Below, piece by piece: positions 15,930 through 18,183 of a DNA stretch of 18,183 nucleotides. The stretch's first letter is position 1, and each line of letters opens with the position of its first letter. This DNA is from CAZQXD01 sp964597315 (GTDB lineage Bacteria > Pseudomonadota > Gammaproteobacteria > Competibacterales > Competibacteraceae): contig CAZQXD010000079.1 in NCBI GenBank assembly GCA_964597315.1, positions 1 through 18,183 of the forward strand. The letters run 5' to 3'. A program made the translations under genes and the position numbers. The notes beneath the pieces are model-generated. The model was not told the DNA's origin. It saw nothing but the letters and a program-made list of their open reading frames with translations, and made no database searches.

Positions 15930-16283
15930 TGGCAAGGGAGGCCCGCTAGCGCGCCTCCCGTTGCATCCCTCCCGGTCTGTGGCGCTCATTCGGCATTGAG
16001 CCAGACCGCGCCAGCAATCGTTTCGCCGATTGACCACGAGCGGGAGATTGCGATCTCCCTGCACCCAACTATCAAGGGAATGACCGCATCCCCCTGAACC
16101 CCGCTCGTCAGGGTATTGGCCCCCGACACCCGCCAGTCAGAGGAGCGTTCCTGCTCCTCCGACACCTCCATGACCGAGGGAGACTTCGCTCTCCCTCTGT
16201 ACACCCTTCGACCAAAGGGCTTTTACGCTCCTTGGAACCCGCGGATGGAGCGTGGATACCCAATACGATACCCGCAAATACCC
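15930..16283. repeat. Array of about nine different small hairpins at 28-40 nt spacing
   Basis: Successive hairpins have different stems that stay self-complementary: GGGAGGC/GCCTCCC (15936-15959), GGTCTG..GCTCA/TGAGC.CAGACC (15974-16006), AATCG/CGATT, GGGAGAT/ATCTCCC (16042-16059, loop TGCG), GGGAATG/CATCCCC with one mismatch, GTCAGGG/CCCCGAC with one mismatch, GAGGAGC/GCTCCTC (16140-16159), GAGGGAGA/TCTCCCTC (16176-16197) and CCAAAGGGC/GCTCCTTGG (imperfect). Most are followed within a few bases by ACCC or ACC (at 16063, 16098, 16128, 16164, 16203, 16237), and three further ATACCC copies end the array. The 5' arms are mostly purine-rich and the 3' arms pyrimidine-rich. No coding sequence is convincing here. 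The function is not known to me. Confidence 0.65.
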
Positions 16284-16313
16284 AAAAACCGTGGCTCTGC
16301 GGCGAATATTGGC

Positions 16314-16338
16314 TATAATCTCCGCAAGAGGTGCGGAG
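16314..16338 (+). promoter_or_regulatory. fic promoter -10 with adjoining inverted repeat
   Basis: A perfect TATAAT (16314-16319) is followed at once by CTCCGC (16320-16325), a seven-base gap and GCGGAG (16333-16338), ending just before the ATG at 16340. The -35 is weak. As transcription would begin near 16326, the repeat is better read as an operator than an mRNA hairpin. The AGAGG ribosome binding site lies in the gap. Confidence 0.55.
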
Positions 16339-16339
16339 A

Positions 16340-17443
16340 ATGACGACATATATCCACGAACTGCAAGATTGGCCGCGTTTCCGATGGGACGAAGGGGCGC
16401 TGGCTCAGCGCCTTGCGCCTGTGCGCCATCGGCAAGGACGGCTGATCGGGCGCATGGAAGCGTTGGGATTTGACCTTCGCGCGGAGGCGGTGCTTGCCAC
16501 GCTCACCGAAGATGTTCTCAAGTCCAGCGAAATCGAGGGCGAGATACTCGATAAGGAACAAGTCCGGTCATCAATCGCGCGACGGCTCGGCATGGATATC
16601 GGCGCGCTCGCTCCGGCTGACCGGAACGTCGAAGGCGTCGTCGAAATGATGCTAGATGCCACGCAGAACTTCGCCAAGCCGCTGACAGATGAACGTCTCT
16701 TTGCATGGCACGCCGCCTTGTTCCCGACCGGGCGCAGCGGCATGACCAAAATCATTGTCGGAGCGTGGCGAGATGATAGCGCAGGTCCGATGCAGGTTGT
16801 CTCTGGCCCCATCGGGCGCGAGTGGGTCCATTACGAAGCGCCAAAAGCCTCTCGCCTTAAATCTGAAATGGCGGCTTTCCTGAAATGGTTTGCCAAAGAC
16901 ACTTCGCACGATCCGGTGTTCAAGGCCGCTCTGGCGCATTTGTGGTTTGTCACTATCCACCCGTTTGACGATGGAAACGGGCGCATTGCGCGGGCCATCG
17001 CAGATATGGCGTTGGCGCGCTCCGAACAAGGCCCACAGCGATTCTACAGCATGTCGGCGCAAATCCGATTGGAGCGCAACGCCTATTATGAGGTTCTGGA
17101 AGCCACGCAGAAGGGCGATCTGGATATCACAGCATGGCTTGAATGGTTTCTGGAGTGCCTTGATCGCGCAATCGAAGGGGCGGAGCAGACCCTTGCGGGC
17201 GTCATTCAAAAGGCGCGGTTTTGGGAGACGTTCAAGGATCATCCGCTCAATGAGCGTCAGCGCAAAGTCATCAATCGGCTGCTGGATGGGTTTGAAGACA
17301 AGATGACGTCATCAAAATGGGCGAAGCTTACGAAGTCCTCTCCCGACACCGCCTTGCGCGATATCAACGACCTTATCAGCAAGGGCCTTCTCGTTCGCGA
17401 ACCGGGCGGCGGTCGAAGCACCAGCTATGCGCTCAACTCATAG
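16340..17443 (+). CDS. Fic family protein with DUF4172 N-terminus and winged-helix C-terminus
   Basis: A 367-aa protein. The N-terminal DUF4172 region opens with YIHELQDWPRFRWD. The class II inhibitory motif SSEIEG (62-67, [S/T]xxxE[G/N]) is intact. The Fic active-site loop HPFDDGNGR is at 207-215 with catalytic His207, and the last ~60 residues (MTSSKWAKLTKSSPDTALRD, then LISKGLLV and GGGRSTSYAL) look like a winged helix. Such proteins transfer AMP or another phosphate-containing group onto protein hydroxyls and are held off by the inhibitory glutamate. The ATG at 16340 is preferred over a GTG at 16331: AGAGG is eight bases upstream and the IHELxxWPxFxWD start is family-typical. It lies in the island after the hairpin array and may regulate itself through the inverted repeat at its start. 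Confidence 0.95.
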   Translation: MTTYIHELQDWPRFRWDEGALAQRLAPVRHRQGRLIGRMEALGFDLRAEAVLATLTEDVLKSSEIEGEILDKEQVRSSIARRLGMDIGALAPADRNVEGVVEMMLDATQNFAKPLTDERLFAWHAALFPTGRSGMTKIIVGAWRDDSAGPMQVVSGPIGREWVHYEAPKASRLKSEMAAFLKWFAKDTSHDPVFKAALAHLWFVTIHPFDDGNGRIARAIADMALARSEQGPQRFYSMSAQIRLERNAYYEVLEATQKGDLDITAWLEWFLECLDRAIEGAEQTLAGVIQKARFWETFKDHPLNERQRKVINRLLDGFEDKMTSSKWAKLTKSSPDTALRDINDLISKGLLVREPGGGRSTSYALNS

Positions 17444-17523
17444 ACTGGGAAGAAACTGTGGGCTGATATCTTTATGTGAAATAGGGCTCACTAAAACCAT
17501 GCAGCTTATTATATTCTCATCTT

Positions 17524-18165
17524 ATGGACGAACTTCCAGCTTTCGAATCTGAAAAAGTAGAATATGCGCCTTCGCGTTACATGCGTGATCGCCATCCCGA
17601 CTTATTCTCGGACTCCGTGCTTGAGGTCGAATATGCCGTGTCGCGTGAAGTCCTATCCCACCACCTTGAAACTCTAACCAATCAAAAGGATGAGACCGCT
17701 TTTGAGAACTTTGCTCAAAGGCTCTGTGAGAAGTTCATTGCACCCAATATTCGCCCTCAAACTGGCCCGGTAGGGGGCGGTGATGGAAAAACAGACGCCG
17801 AGACCTATCCTGTATCCTATGAGATATCGGTTCGTTGGTTTGTCCCCAATAACGACAAAGCAGGTGAACGAAAGGCTTTCGCGTTCAGCGCGAAAAAGAC
17901 TTGGCGCCAAAAGGTCAAAGCGGATGTAGCCTCTATAGCAGGCACGGGGCGGGACTATGACGCCATCATTTGCGTGACCAACCAGTTCGTACCGTCAAAG
18001 AAATCTGCCGATCTGCAAGATGAACTCTGGAATGCGTATGGCATTCCAGTAACTATTCTGGACCGCACTTGGATTCTCGATCGGGTATTCCATCATGACA
18101 GCATAGATATCGCCGTTGAGGAACTCGGCATTAGACCTCTTGAAAAAGTCATGCTGTCAGGGTGA
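17524..18165 (+). CDS. Putative PD-(D/E)xK-like nuclease-domain protein, function unknown
   Basis: A 213-aa acidic protein. A segment at residues 57-125 holds FAQRLCEKFIAPN with Glu69, the block PQTGPVGGGDGKTDAETYP (78-96), EISVRW and then AFAFSAKK (118-125). The layout of a helix glutamate, a G-G-G-D/D turn and a strand ending in xAK resembles Mrr-like restriction endonuclease folds, with Ser in place of the usual Glu/Gln before the lysine. I recall larger proteins sharing this block, with a further C-terminal part; if so this one is a short form or is truncated at 18165. It lies 80 bp after the Fic gene in the island. The start ATG has no Shine-Dalgarno sequence; TATTAT and TATATT hexamers sit 10-17 bases upstream. 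Nuclease activity is inference. Confidence 0.7.
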   Translation: MDELPAFESEKVEYAPSRYMRDRHPDLFSDSVLEVEYAVSREVLSHHLETLTNQKDETAFENFAQRLCEKFIAPNIRPQTGPVGGGDGKTDAETYPVSYEISVRWFVPNNDKAGERKAFAFSAKKTWRQKVKADVASIAGTGRDYDAIICVTNQFVPSKKSADLQDELWNAYGIPVTILDRTWILDRVFHHDSIDIAVEELGIRPLEKVMLSG

Positions 18166-18183
18166 TTTCGAAGTTATGAATCG

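Noticed and set aside
15834..16097. Small frames on both strands across the hairpin array
   Set aside because: No family signature or ribosome binding site, and the sequence is explained by the inverted repeats.
15930..16283. CRISPR array
   Set aside because: Unit sequences are not identical; only pairing and a short ACC tag recur, and no cas gene is near.

Overview
The first ~15.2 kb looks like the chromosome of a GC-rich gammaproteobacterium. The Rep helicase is full length and very close to the E. coli type. PriA, the DUF1127/LysR pair, the class II DAHP synthase and the c5-like multiheme cytochrome fit a member of the Chromatiales/Ectothiorhodospiraceae or a related sulfur-oxidising group. 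The phylum-level call is fairly safe; the order-level call is inference.

Layout of the chromosomal part: the end of an iron/cobalamin-type ABC importer (FecCD-like permease overlapping its ATPase), then a TRIC/UPF0126 membrane protein, then a 231-bp non-coding gap and priA. That gap holds four perfect DnaA boxes in exact 12-bp tandem, a fifth upstream box, an IHF consensus match and a very AT-rich stretch, so it looks like a replication origin or DnaA-control region. Next come a leftward aldo/keto reductase, a rightward AI-2E family permease, and a divergent LysR regulator/DUF1127 pair whose shared intergenic region has back-to-back promoters over a perfect T-N11-A palindrome. A leftward three-gene cluster follows (DUF3754 membrane protein, class II DAHP synthase, GATase1 protein, the last two 2 nt apart). 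Then a rightward HIT protein is translationally coupled to rep (TTGA overlap), and a leftward membrane-anchored triheme cytochrome c is preceded by a possible 10-codon coupled leader ORF.

At 15119-15195 there is a complete tRNA-Arg(CCG) gene with encoded CCA. Everything to its right looks like an integrated element: a large serine recombinase whose 3' end abuts the tRNA and which has lost its catalytic core by an out-of-frame internal deletion, about 300 bp of non-coding DNA made of roughly nine different small hairpins repeated every 28-40 nt, a class II Fic protein with a DUF4172 N-terminus, and a 213-aa protein with a probable PD-(D/E)xK-like nuclease fold. Codon choice and base composition there are less GC-biased than in the chromosomal genes. 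The element continues beyond the right edge.

The two most interesting places are the DnaA-box array before priA (2003-2233) and the hairpin array next to the Fic gene in the island (about 15930-16283).
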